Source: Halobacillus litoralis (GTDB lineage: Bacteria; Bacillota; Bacilli; Bacillales; Halobacillaceae). From it: DNA of 64,000 nt. Below the pieces are notes generated by a model. The model was not told where the DNA came from. It saw only the letters and a program-made list of their open reading frames with translations, and ran no database searches. The stretch is from positions 2,846,001 through 2,910,000 of the forward strand of contig NZ_CP129016.1 in assembly GCF_020524085.2 (NCBI RefSeq). Reading direction: 5' to 3'. A program made the translations under genes and the position numbers. Of the stretch, positions 52,476 through 60,522 are shown one piece after another (the first letter of the stretch is position 1; every line of letters begins with the position of its first letter).

Positions 52476-53471
52476 ATGAAAGCGATTGTACATGAAGGAA
52501 AAGATGGACTAGAGGGATTGAAAGTAAAAGAATTACCGAAGCATCAAATGAGTGACAACGAAGTGAGGATTAAAGTACATACGGCAGGAATGAACCGGAG
52601 AGATTTGGCTGTGGTCACGAAACGTCACAAAGCGGATGATCCTGCACTAATTCCTGGATCAGATGCTTCTGGAATTGTAGAAACAGTTGGGGAGAGTGTC
52701 ACCAAGTTTCAGCCAGGTGACGAGGTCATTGTCAATCCTGGACTCGGCTGGCAGAAAAATAGCGCAGCTCCTCCAAAAGGGTTCGAAATCGTCGGTCTTC
52801 CTGATCATGGGACTTTTGCTGAATATTACACGTGTACGGAGGACCATCTTGAACGAAAACCTGAGCATTTGTCTTTTGAAGAAGCAGGCGTACTTCCATT
52901 AGCAGCGCTAACCGCCTATCGCGCCTTGTTTACAAGAGGGAATCTTGAAGCGGGTCAAACAGTTATGCTGCCAGGGATCGGAAGCGGTGTTCTTACTTTT
53001 TGCCTGAAGTTTGCAAAAGCCGTTAACGCAAGAGTCATCGTAACCTCCCGTTCAGAAAGTAAACAAAAGGAAGCGTTGAACCTTGGGGCGGACATAGCCA
53101 TTTCAACAGAAGAAAGTTGGCAGGAAGCTTTAGCTTCTGAACAAGTGGACTTGTTAATAGAAAGTATTGGGAACGCTACATTCAATAAATCATTGGACAT
53201 TGTCCGAAAAGGTGGAACCATTGTTACTTTCGGTTCGACGACGGATGATGAAGTGACAATCAATATCCGGGAGTTCTTTTATGGGCAGTACAACCTGCTT
53301 GGTTCAACGATGGGGAGCGCAGAGGAATTGCGTGAGATGCTGGACTTTATTAGCAAGCACAACATTAAGCCTCAACTAGACAAGGTTTTTTCGATTGATC
53401 AATATAAAGAAGCATTCGAATACATTCAAGATTCCAAAAACTTCGGGAAAATTGCTTTTACGATGGAATAA
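52476..53471 (+). CDS. Zinc-independent MDR family alcohol dehydrogenase/quinone oxidoreductase (YogA-like)
   Basis: A 331-residue medium-chain dehydrogenase. The GroES-like N-terminal domain has GMNRRDLAVVTKRHK and PGSDASGIVETVGE. The Rossmann domain has a modified glycine motif PGIGSGVLTFCLKFAKAV and VIVTSRSESKQKEA, whose Ser/Arg pattern suggests NADPH. The zinc-binding cysteines of classical ADHs are not seen. AGGGAGAAGG precedes ATG 52476; longer in-frame options lack a site. Confidence 0.87.
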   Translation: MKAIVHEGKDGLEGLKVKELPKHQMSDNEVRIKVHTAGMNRRDLAVVTKRHKADDPALIPGSDASGIVETVGESVTKFQPGDEVIVNPGLGWQKNSAAPPKGFEIVGLPDHGTFAEYYTCTEDHLERKPEHLSFEEAGVLPLAALTAYRALFTRGNLEAGQTVMLPGIGSGVLTFCLKFAKAVNARVIVTSRSESKQKEALNLGADIAISTEESWQEALASEQVDLLIESIGNATFNKSLDIVRKGGTIVTFGSTTDDEVTINIREFFYGQYNLLGSTMGSAEELREMLDFISKHNIKPQLDKVFSIDQYKEAFEYIQDSKNFGKIAFTME

Positions 53472-53484
53472 TGTTCTTTATTTA

Positions 53485-53504
53485 AACTTAGTAGTAACTC
53501 CGAA
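53485..53504 (+). repeat. 20-bp repeat, copy A
   Basis: AACTTAGTAGTAACTCCGAA just after a gene stop, followed by A-rich DNA. See copies at 56347, 62428 and 62527. Confidence 0.7.
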
Positions 53505-53614
53505 TTAATAAAATAAAAAAACACACATCAAGCGAACGAATGTGCGTATAATTAGACAATTCATCCATCTTTTGTTGTAAAATGATAGAAAGACCATTTT
53601 ATGACAAGGGGTGG

Positions 53615-54001
53615 ATGATTTTGTCACATAAAAACAATCCGAAGCGATTTGCTTTAAACATGAGTGCCGCACAATTTACAAAGTTTTATATCATGCATCT
53701 GTTACAAGTGCATCAGCCGATGATTAGTGAACATTTCAAAGCAGAGTTTAAAAAGCTTACGAAAAACTGGATTCCAGCACCTTCCACATTACTTGATACC
53801 CTACATGAAATGACAGAGCAAGGATTATTATACCGTAAAGATGATTACAAATCACATGATAAAAAGAGACAAAAAGTATACTGGTATTACCTGACGGATG
53901 AAGGAAAAGAAGAATTCGATGTGTTAAAAAAGCGTTATAAGCTGTTATTTGAAGAACAAATGCAAATACTGAAACAAATTATGGATGATGTTTATAGATA
54001 A
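53615..54001 (+). CDS. PadR-like winged-helix protein
   Basis: A 128-residue DNA-binding-type protein. It has QFTKFYIMHLLQ, STLLDTLHEMTEQGLLYRKDD as a likely recognition-helix/wing region, KVYWYYLTDEGKEEFDVLKKR and a final helix, the usual PadR arrangement. Start choice is uncertain: AAGGGGTGG lies close to ATG 53615 and 7 nt before an in-frame TTG at 53621. It precedes the LLM oxidoreductase by 18 bp and may regulate it. Confidence 0.72.
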   Translation: MILSHKNNPKRFALNMSAAQFTKFYIMHLLQVHQPMISEHFKAEFKKLTKNWIPAPSTLLDTLHEMTEQGLLYRKDDYKSHDKKRQKVYWYYLTDEGKEEFDVLKKRYKLLFEEQMQILKQIMDDVYR

Positions 54002-54019
54002 AGGAAAGGTGAGCTTGCA

Positions 54020-55012
54020 GTGAAATTAAGTGTTCTGGATCAAAGCCCCATATCTGAGGGGGAGTCTGCTCAAGATGCATTACAGAAATCAGTAGAATTA
54101 GCGAAATACACAGAGAAATTAGGCTACCATAGATACTGGGTCGCCGAACATCACAATACGAATGGTCTTGCGAATACGTCACCTGAAATTCTTATATCTA
54201 TGATCGCACAAGCCACAACATCCATTCGGGTCGGTTCTGGCGGGGTCTTACTTCCACAGTACAGTCCATTAAAAGTCGCAGAGAATTTCCGTATGCTTGA
54301 GGCTTTGTTTCATGGACGCATGGATCTTGGAGTAGGGCGCTCCCCTGGAGGTGGACCAAAGACAAGGCTTGCCCTTACAGATAGAATCGAAAAGCCCCTC
54401 AGTTCTTTTTCTAGACAAGTGAAGGAGCTGAAACAATTCTTACAAGATTCCATTCCTAAAGGAGATCGGTTTTATGGTGTAAAAGCACGCCCGGAAACCC
54501 ATTATCAACCTGAACTTTGGGTCCTGGGTTTGACCGAGCGGGGAGCCAAACATGCAGCAGTGAACGGCACAGGGTTCACTTTTGGTCATTTCATTAACCC
54601 TGATCATGGAAAAATGCCTATTGAAACTTACAGGGAGCGATTCAAGAGCACGGATATGGAAAAACCTAGAGTGAATGTATGTATATTCGTCATTTGCGGG
54701 GAGACGGAGGAAGACGCAGAGAAGCTGGCTAAGAGTCAGGACCTCTGGTTGCTTCGTGTGGATAAAGGACTAGATACTCGTGTTCCCTCAGTGGAAGTGG
54801 CTGAAAGTTACCCTTATACAAAAGAAGAAATAGAAAAAATAAAAAAGAATCGGAGACGCTGCATTATTGGAAATCCAGATCATGTGAAAACTAGATTGAT
54901 GGAACTATCTGAATATTATGGGACAGATGAGTTTTTGGTTATTACCAATCTATTTGATTATGAAGAAAAGAAAAAATCCTACAGCAGAATTGCTCATCTA
55001 TTCACAAATTAA
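54020..55012 (+). CDS. LLM class flavin-dependent oxidoreductase
   Basis: A 330-residue bacterial-luciferase-like TIM-barrel flavoenzyme. Family blocks: LSVLDQSPISEG at the N-terminus, YHRYWVAEHHNTNGLANTSPEI, VGSGGVLLPQYSPLKVAE, LFHGRMDLGVGRSPGG and VLGLTERGAKHAA. The substrate is not known. The start is GTG with AAAGGTGAG upstream. Co-transcribed with the PadR-like gene. Confidence 0.92.
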   Translation: MKLSVLDQSPISEGESAQDALQKSVELAKYTEKLGYHRYWVAEHHNTNGLANTSPEILISMIAQATTSIRVGSGGVLLPQYSPLKVAENFRMLEALFHGRMDLGVGRSPGGGPKTRLALTDRIEKPLSSFSRQVKELKQFLQDSIPKGDRFYGVKARPETHYQPELWVLGLTERGAKHAAVNGTGFTFGHFINPDHGKMPIETYRERFKSTDMEKPRVNVCIFVICGETEEDAEKLAKSQDLWLLRVDKGLDTRVPSVEVAESYPYTKEEIEKIKKNRRRCIIGNPDHVKTRLMELSEYYGTDEFLVITNLFDYEEKKKSYSRIAHLFTN

Positions 55013-55270
55013 TTGAACCTCATGATAGATATGTTCCGTTTGTCCGAGACTCAATTTCCAAATTTTTTGTGATCCTAGGGAGCTGCGGGGAAAGTTTCGT
55101 TCTGCTGTTCAAAGCAAACAACCCGGTGATACCGATCTTGTACACCTTAAATTGTAATGGAGCCTTTTTTTAAAATAAGTGTTGATCCGCCTAATCACCA
55201 GGGAGCTCAGCCTTTCACCCATACCGATTCTTACCCAGCTTCATATACAGAAGTAAAGGGGGGAATTGGA

Positions 55271-55357
55271 ATGAGTAAAGGATATGGTGGAGGCTTTGCG
55301 CTAATCGTTGTTTTGTTTATTCTCCTAATTATTGTAGGAGCTTCTTGGTGGTATTAA
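55271..55357 (+). CDS. YjcZ family sporulation protein
   Basis: A 28-residue peptide: a short Gly-rich N-terminus (MSKGYGGGFALIVVL) followed by a hydrophobic membrane helix and a WWY end. Such YjcZ-type micropeptides are frequent in sporulating Bacillaceae. AAGGGGGGAATT precedes the ATG and a terminator follows at once. The 258-bp region upstream has no other gene I can support. Confidence 0.88.
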   Translation: MSKGYGGGFALIVVLFILLIIVGASWWY

Positions 55358-55366
55358 TCACTATAG

Positions 55367-55391
55367 AGCGTGGCAGTTGCCACGCTTTTTC
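55367..55391 (+). terminator. Terminator after the YjcZ-type gene
   Basis: AGCGTGGCA-gt-TGCCACGCTTTTT. Confidence 0.88.
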
Positions 55392-55473
55392 TATTCCATA
55401 AAATCATCGTTTTAAAATGGATCAATCTAAGCTATAATAAGTAACATTACGTCACGGAAAAGGATGAAATTAC

Positions 55474-56346
55474 ATGAAAGATGTCAATATATTGGGAACT
55501 ATTCAACAAGGGAAAATTAAAAAGAAAATCACAGAGGGTTTCATTGTTCATATCCAAAACGAAGAAGTGGTACTGCCCGACGAAAATGTTACTGAAGAGA
55601 TTGAATTGGATGAAAGCCGAGACATGTTCATTTATGAAAACAAGAAAGGACAAGCTTCTGCGACCATGGAAATTCCGGAAGTTACAAAAGATACCTATGG
55701 TTGGTCGGAAGTGGTAGAAGTCGTTCCGAATATGGGAGTATTTGTGGATATTGGTTTAACAAACAAAGATATCCTTGTTTCCTCCGATCATCTTCCTCTC
55801 CTTAAATCTGTTTGGCCGACAGAAGGAGACCATTTGTTTGTCAGTCTGGAACTTGATAAAAAAGGCCGTCTTCTAGCCGAACCCATCTCTGAACAAGAAG
55901 TCATGGATGACTTGGAACCTGCACCGAAAGAATTGCTTGGGCAAGAAGTGACCGCTCGCGTATACCGCGCTACGAAAGCAGGCTCTACTGTATTGACTGG
56001 CGAAGGATACAGAGGTTTCATCCACCCAAGTGAAAGAAAAGAGGAACCAAGGCTTGGAGAAACAATTACGGCTAGGATCATTGATGTGAAAGACGATGGA
56101 ACAATCAATTTATCTCTTCGTCCTTTAAAACAAGAGGGAATGAAGGAAGATGCAGAGATCATTTATGAATACTTACAAGAAAATGACGGAGTCATGTTCC
56201 TTCATGATAAAAGTGATCCGGAAGATATCCGAAAAACCTTTAAAATCAGTAAATCAGCATTTAAACGAGCCCTCGGCCAATTAATGAAAGAAAGAAAAAT
56301 CATTCAAGAGAATGGAAAAACAGTGATCAATCATAATCGCACTTAA
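55474..56346 (+). CDS. cvfB: CvfB family S1 RNA-binding protein
   Basis: A 290-residue protein with consecutive S1-like domains and a C-terminal winged helix. Visible: VVPNMGVFVDIGLTNKDILVSSDHLPLL, EVTARVYRATKAGSTVLTGEGYRGFIHPSE, ARIIDVKDDGTINLSLRP and the final FKISKSAFKRALGQLMKERKI. In Staphylococcus aureus CvfB affects virulence gene expression; the B. subtilis counterpart is YitL. The ribosome site is weak (AAAAGGATG). A terminator follows. Confidence 0.88.
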   Translation: MKDVNILGTIQQGKIKKKITEGFIVHIQNEEVVLPDENVTEEIELDESRDMFIYENKKGQASATMEIPEVTKDTYGWSEVVEVVPNMGVFVDIGLTNKDILVSSDHLPLLKSVWPTEGDHLFVSLELDKKGRLLAEPISEQEVMDDLEPAPKELLGQEVTARVYRATKAGSTVLTGEGYRGFIHPSERKEEPRLGETITARIIDVKDDGTINLSLRPLKQEGMKEDAEIIYEYLQENDGVMFLHDKSDPEDIRKTFKISKSAFKRALGQLMKERKIIQENGKTVINHNRT

Positions 56347-56366
56347 AACTTAGTAGCAACTCCGAA
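56347..56366 (+). repeat. 20-bp repeat, copy B
   Basis: AACTTAGTAGCAACTCCGAA immediately after the cvfB stop, followed by A-rich DNA and a terminator. Confidence 0.7.
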
Positions 56367-56393
56367 ACTAAATAAAAAAATAAAACAAGCATC

Positions 56394-56424
56394 TAAGTCA
56401 TCATCCTAAGGTGCTTGTTTTTTC
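56394..56424. terminator. Terminator between cvfB and the YusW-like gene
   Basis: AACAAGCATCTAAG / CTAAGGTGCTTGTT with TTTTTTC after it; it serves both converging genes. Confidence 0.75.
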
Positions 56425-56438
56425 TTTTCAAATATACG

Positions 56439-56927
56439 TTAATCTTCGTATTCTGCCTCTATCCCATTGCTATAAACAACTCTCAATGTAAATTCCTTAT
56501 ATGTTTCATCAAGTCCAAATACTTGTAAAACATCTTCTATTACTTCTTGTTCCGATGAATCTTCATCAAAACTGAGTTCCATGAAATGGGGTGTTAGTTG
56601 ATTGAGCGCCTTTTCTCCTGAGATCTTTTCTTCTCCTATTTCATGAATAACAGCACGTGTTTGTGATTCATCCGACACGTATTGGATTTCATATGAAAGT
56701 GTATCAACATAATCAATTTCCAGTACAAATTGTTGAAACGGAAGAGCTTTCCTTGCTTTATCCACCTTCTCATTCGTTTCATAGTTCATATCATTGAGTG
56801 AATCGGTGGGGGGAGTAGTGGATAATGGCTGCTGCTCATAATCCATCATTTCCTCTCCATTGTTACCAGCCGCACATCCACTAATGGCGATTAAGGCAAT
56901 TGTCAGTACTGAGGTTAAAATTTTCAT
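56439..56927 (-). CDS. YusW-like lipoprotein
   Basis: A 162-residue lipoprotein. The signal MKILTSVLTIALIAISGC ends in lipobox ISGC. A low-complexity linker is followed by a YusW-type domain (LPFQQFVLEIDYVDTLSYEIQYV, SGEKALNQLTPHFMELSFDED, VLQVFGLDETYKEFTLRVVYSNG). Surface-anchored; function unknown. AGGGACC-type weak ribosome site (GGAGGGACC) precedes the ATG. Confidence 0.78.
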   Translation of the reverse strand: MKILTSVLTIALIAISGCAAGNNGEEMMDYEQQPLSTTPPTDSLNDMNYETNEKVDKARKALPFQQFVLEIDYVDTLSYEIQYVSDESQTRAVIHEIGEEKISGEKALNQLTPHFMELSFDEDSSEQEVIEDVLQVFGLDETYKEFTLRVVYSNGIEAEYED

Positions 56928-57081
56928 TCATGGTCCCTCCATTCATATCTCTTTTCTTAGGATGGACGAAAATTACTGTTTTCATAACTTGATTTAGATA
57001 AGATGAGCGTTGTAATTTTTGATATGGAAGAATCATGATAAAATGAAGATACAAATACTCATAACCTAGGGAGGAGAAGGA

Positions 57082-57666
57082 ATGAATAAGATGACAGCAG
57101 TTGCCATCAGCATTCTTTTACTATTGAGTGTCGGAGTCCTTTTCTTTTTCAATAAAAACTCTGGAGCTTCTACAACCAACGACTCTGAAGATGGGAAGAG
57201 AGTAGAGGTATATAAAGGTGAAGTTGTTGAATATTCTGAGGAAGACTTAAAAAGCAAGCTTACGGATATCCAATATGAAGTAACCCAGCAAGACGGAACA
57301 GAAAAAGCTTTTGATAACGCCTACTGGGACAATAAGAAAGAAGGCATTTATGTAGATATTCTCTCAGGAGAGCCTTTATTCAGCTCGACAGATAAATATA
57401 AATCAGGTACAGGCTGGCCTAGCTTCACGAAACCAATCACCGAGAGAAACATCACAACAAAGGATGATCCAGGGATTTTCGGGATGAGAACGGAAGTAAG
57501 AAGCAAGCATGGAGATAATCATCTTGGGCATGTGTTTGAAGACGGACCAGAACCAACAGGATTGAGATACTGCATGAATAGTGCAGCCATGGAGTTTGTC
57601 CCTAAGGAAGAGATGAAAAAGCGTGGATATGATGAGTTTTTACATTTGTTCAAAGAAGAAGGGTGA
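57082..57666 (+). CDS. msrB: Membrane-anchored methionine sulfoxide reductase MsrB
   Basis: A 194-residue protein: an N-terminal membrane anchor ([19 protein letters not shown]), a polar linker of about 40 residues, then a complete MsrB domain with [39 protein letters not shown] and the catalytic Cys in [11 protein letters not shown]. The charge pattern predicts the catalytic domain outside the cell. The domain is close to the MsrB half of msrAB at 31486, suggesting duplication and retargeting. GGGAGGAGAAGG precedes the ATG. Confidence 0.92.
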   Translation: MNKMTAVAISILLLLSVGVLFFFNKNSGASTTNDSEDGKRVEVYKGEVVEYSEEDLKSKLTDIQYEVTQQDGTEKAFDNAYWDNKKEGIYVDILSGEPLFSSTDKYKSGTGWPSFTKPITERNITTKDDPGIFGMRTEVRSKHGDNHLGHVFEDGPEPTGLRYCMNSAAMEFVPKEEMKKRGYDEFLHLFKEEG

Positions 57667-57690
57667 ACTCACCCTTCTTCTTTTTTGTTT
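57653..57690 (+). terminator. Terminator after msrB
   Basis: AAGAAGAAGGGTG-aact-CACCCTTCTTCTTTTTT; the stop codon lies in the loop. Confidence 0.88.
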
Positions 57691-57813
57691 CTGTTAATGA
57701 ACAATAACTACTCCTTTACACTTTGAGAGTCTAGAAGCTACTTGAACATGGTAGCTTTTGAATATTCTTCAAAATACCCAACGTTATTATCCTAGCTTAT
57801 AAAGGACGAAACC

Positions 57814-57842
57814 TTGACAAAAACAATGAGAACGATTATCAT
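57814..57842 (+). promoter_or_regulatory. Promoter with Fur box upstream of the nitroreductase gene
   Basis: TTGACA (57814-57819), a 17-bp spacer and TATCAT (57837-57842). A Fur-type 7-1-7 site TGAGAAC-G-ATTATCA at 57827-57841 overlaps the -10 box and matches the consensus at 12 of 14 arm positions. Repression by iron-loaded Fur is the simplest reading. Confidence 0.75.
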
Positions 57843-57879
57843 TACCGTAAACAAAACTATAGATACGTAGGTGAGAGGT

Positions 57880-58434
57880 ATGGAACAAACAAAAACAGAA
57901 TTAGCAAAAATCATTCGTGAACGTCGCTCCGTGAAGAGTGGATATTTAGATAAAGAAGTACCAACTGAACTTATTACCGAATTGTTAGATGACGCAAGAT
58001 GGGCACCCACACACGGTTTACGAGAACCATGGAGATTCATTTTCATTCCTTCTCATGAAAAAGAAGAATTCGTGGAATCCCTTGTACAAACATTTCCTCG
58101 TGACATGCAGGAAAACCGCAGAAACTATTTCAGCCAACCGGCCGCTTTTCTTATAGCGATTATGGATGAAGATCCTCGTCAAAAACAGTGGGAGGAAAAC
58201 TTTGGTGCGATCAGCAGCATGCTTCAAAATTTCCAGCTATTAGCCTGGGAGCGTGAATTAGGTGTATGTTGGAAAACCAACCCACAAATTCATGAGCCAA
58301 AAGTGCGTGAACTCTTAGGTGTTCAACCTGGAGAAAAAATTGTAGGTTTTATCCATATGGGCTTCTTCGAGCAACAGCCAAAGCAGAAAAAACGAACACC
58401 AATTGAAGCAAAATTGACAGTTTATAAAAATTAA
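57880..58434 (+). CDS. Nitroreductase family flavoprotein
   Basis: A 184-residue FMN-dependent oxidoreductase. RERRSVKSGYLDKEVP, LLDDARWAPTHGLREPWRFIFI (FMN phosphate contacts) and the C-terminal VGFIHMGFFEQQPKQKKRTP fit the YdjA/RutE-like subgroup. A Fur box covers the promoter, so an iron-linked role such as ferric reduction or siderophore release is possible but unproven. ATG 57880 has GTAGGTGAGAGG upstream. Confidence 0.88.
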   Translation: MEQTKTELAKIIRERRSVKSGYLDKEVPTELITELLDDARWAPTHGLREPWRFIFIPSHEKEEFVESLVQTFPRDMQENRRNYFSQPAAFLIAIMDEDPRQKQWEENFGAISSMLQNFQLLAWERELGVCWKTNPQIHEPKVRELLGVQPGEKIVGFIHMGFFEQQPKQKKRTPIEAKLTVYKN

Positions 58435-58500
58435 ACAAAAGCACACCTTCTATATAACAAGAGAAGGTGTGATCTTCAAATGGATCCGTATTTTATAATT

Positions 58501-58536
58501 AACAAAAAGACGCCAATCATGGCGTCTTTTTGTTAA
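58501..58536. terminator. Bidirectional terminator
   Basis: AACAAAAAGACGCC-aatcat-GGCGTCTTTTTGTT, between the nitroreductase gene and the small minus-strand gene, whose stop it overlaps. Confidence 0.9.
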
Positions 58537-58643
58537 TCTTTGTACTTCGTATCGTAGGCGATTAAAACGACGTTCAGTTGATCCTCCAGCTCTTTTATCC
58601 GCTGCAGCTGATCCTTTGGTAATTCAGCATAATCGAATGCCAT
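58533..58643 (-). CDS. Conserved-looking 36-residue protein, unknown
   Basis: A small acidic protein with the sequence pattern MAFDYAELPKDQLQRIKELEDQLNV... ending VLIAYDTKYKD. GAAGGAGG stands 8 nt before its ATG, and a strong terminator covers its stop, so expression signals are good on both sides. The central part is amphipathic helix. I think similar mini-proteins occur across Bacillaceae but could not check. No function can be assigned. Confidence 0.68.
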   Translation of the reverse strand: MAFDYAELPKDQLQRIKELEDQLNVVLIAYDTKYKD

Positions 58644-58800
58644 CTCCAACGCCTCCTTCGCTTTATCCTTTGCAGAACAGTATAGGAATATTCCATGAAC
58701 AACAGTTCACCTGCTTCATTGAATGGCAAGGCTTTACAATAGACGAATCTGTGGTTATCCATTTATGATGAAGGTAAGACCATAAGTAAAGGAGATCGTC

Positions 58801-59736
58801 ATGAATTTTGTAGCTCTTGATTTTGAAACAGCTAATTCCTCAAGAGATTCTGTTTGTTCCATAGGTATGGTGGAATATGAACAGGGCTCTATTAAAAGAG
58901 AATACTACAGGTTAGTGAAACCTAAGAAAAATTATTTTGCTCCCATAAATATAAGAGTGCATGGAATAACAAAAGGTGATGTTATTAATGCAGAGGAGTT
59001 TGATGTATTATGGGAACGCGAGATTAAATCTTGGTTAGAAGGAAAATTTATCGTAGCTCATAACGCTCAGTTTGATATGGGGGTGTTACGTGCGGTTTTA
59101 GACCAATACAACCTCAGCTATCCAATGCTTGCGTATAACTGCACCGTCAATATATCCAAGAAAACGTGGCAGCTTCCGAAATACAACTTGAGTATCGTCT
59201 CTGACCATCTAGGGTTTTCATTCAGTCACCACCATGCATTAGAGGATGCTAAGGCTTCTGCTCATATTCTTATGTCAGCAAAAGAAGAGCTTGGAGCGAC
59301 TGATGCTAAGGATCTTGTAAACAAAACAGGTACAACAAATGGAATGATGTTCGATGGGGGATATGAACCTGCGAGAATTAATAAAAGGAAGCGTGCCAAG
59401 AGAGCTCATCCTTCTTCCTATGTAGCAGCAACCAAACAGTTTGATCCCTCGCATCCTTTTTATAACGCTGCGGTGGTGTTTACAGGGAAGTTACGAGAAA
59501 TGAAAAGGGATGAAGCCAGTCAAAAAGTCGTTGATTTAGGTGGTAACCTTCACAACACGATTGAATCTAATACAAGTTTTGTAGTCGTCGGCGAACAAAC
59601 GTTCGAAGGGTATAAAAATGGCATAAAAACGAGTAAACTTGAAAGAGCAGAAACACTGCTTAGCTAGGGGTATCCAATTGAAATCATCTCAGAGGCAGAG
59701 TTTTATCGATATTTAACACGCTCATCCAATGAATAA
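58801..59736 (+). pseudogene. DnaQ-like 3'-5' exonuclease with BRCT domain, interrupted by a TAG near the end
   Basis: A DEDDh exonuclease: Asp7 and Glu9 in ALDFETANSS, AHNAQFDMGVLRA, and HHALEDAKASAHIL. A BRCT domain follows at about 210-311 (FYNAAVVFTGKLREMKRDEASQKVVDLGGN, then TSFVVVGEQ). TAG at 59665-59667 interrupts the last BRCT helix; reading on gives GYPIEIISEAEFYRYL, the expected BRCT end, and a TAA at 59734 inside the terminator loop. The truncated product loses 22 residues and might still be partly active. AAAGGAGA precedes the ATG. A GAAC-N4-GTTC dyad lies about 100 bp upstream. Confidence 0.82.
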
Positions 59737-59757
59737 GGATGAGCGTGTTTTATTTTT
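59715..59757. terminator. Bidirectional terminator
   Basis: AACACGCTCATCC-aatgaataa-GGATGAGCGTGTT with T-rich flank. The TAA of the extended exonuclease frame sits in the loop, placing the natural gene end here. Confidence 0.88.
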
Positions 59758-60289
59758 CATATAGGAATCTTTGATCTTTTAACCGCTGAGGGTGGACAGA
59801 TCTTGCATGAGGTGAAATCTTTCCTAAATTAATACCTGCACCAAAATGATAAGATTGCCATACGATTTTTGTACAATATTGTTCCTCGTAGAGACTGCTT
59901 ATAGGTGTCCATAACTTATAGTCGGCCCGAGGGTGCTCTTTTTGAAGCTTTGCCGCATAATCAGCAGCAGCCTCTCCAGATTTTGAATCAATGGCTGAAT
60001 AGATGCGTATATAGCTGAATTTGTTGAAATAAGCTTCCATTTGATCTTGTATGACTCCTGAAGGAATGGAATGAATGACTTTATTATCTTTTGTTACAAT
60101 TCCTACATGACCTATAAATCGCGATTCTCTTCTTCCGATCGGAGAAAACAGTAGGTCCCCAGGTGTAATGGATTTGCTTGTACCTGGATACAGATGAGTC
60201 TGTTCTTGTATCAATGGTGCAACTATTTTCTTAGGCTTTATAATTAAGGCCAAAAATACAGTACTCACGAAAAGAAACAACTTCTTCAT
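59750..60289 (-). CDS. NlpC/P60-like (YiiX/YebB) papain-fold protein
   Basis: A 179-residue exported protein: N-terminal hydrophobic signal or anchor (KLFLFVSTVFLALII), then PGDLLFSPIG, the His motif FIGHVGIVTKDNKVIHSIP and the catalytic Cys in EQYCTKIVWQSY. This circularly permuted papain order (His before Cys) is typical of YiiX/YebB enzymes acting on amide bonds in walls or lipids. ATG 60289 has AAAGGAAG at 7 nt; an ATG at 60295 would be too close. Confidence 0.8.
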   Translation of the reverse strand: MKKLFLFVSTVFLALIIKPKKIVAPLIQEQTHLYPGTSKSITPGDLLFSPIGRRESRFIGHVGIVTKDNKVIHSIPSGVIQDQMEAYFNKFSYIRIYSAIDSKSGEAAADYAAKLQKEHPRADYKLWTPISSLYEEQYCTKIVWQSYHFGAGINLGKISPHARSVHPQRLKDQRFLYEK

Positions 60290-60374
60290 AAACATCTTCC
60301 TTTGTCTTCTTATATCTTTATCCTAGCTAAAATCGTTCGAAAAAACAAAGAGAAGGTGCGAATAATTAAGCCTA

Positions 60375-60388
60375 AGAACAAATGTTCG
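60375..60388. promoter_or_regulatory. Candidate LexA (SOS) box
   Basis: AGAACAAATGTTCG matches the Bacillus LexA consensus CGAACRNRYGTTYG at 13 of 14 positions. It lies between the divergent P60-like and K+ channel genes, 86 bp from the former and 135 bp from the latter. Confidence 0.45.
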
Positions 60389-60522
60389 CAATCACAAATA
60401 AAGAATCGAACATTTTGAGAATTCTTTATTTAATAAAGGATAATATATAAAGCGAAAATGCCTCAAAATTGATATGATTATGAAGGATAGTCTAATCCAA
60501 TAGAATTAAAAGAGGTGGGGGA

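Noticed and set aside
53473..53580. CRISPR repeat interpretation of the 20-bp motif
   Set aside because: Copies are scattered, in both orientations, and not regularly spaced, with no cas genes.
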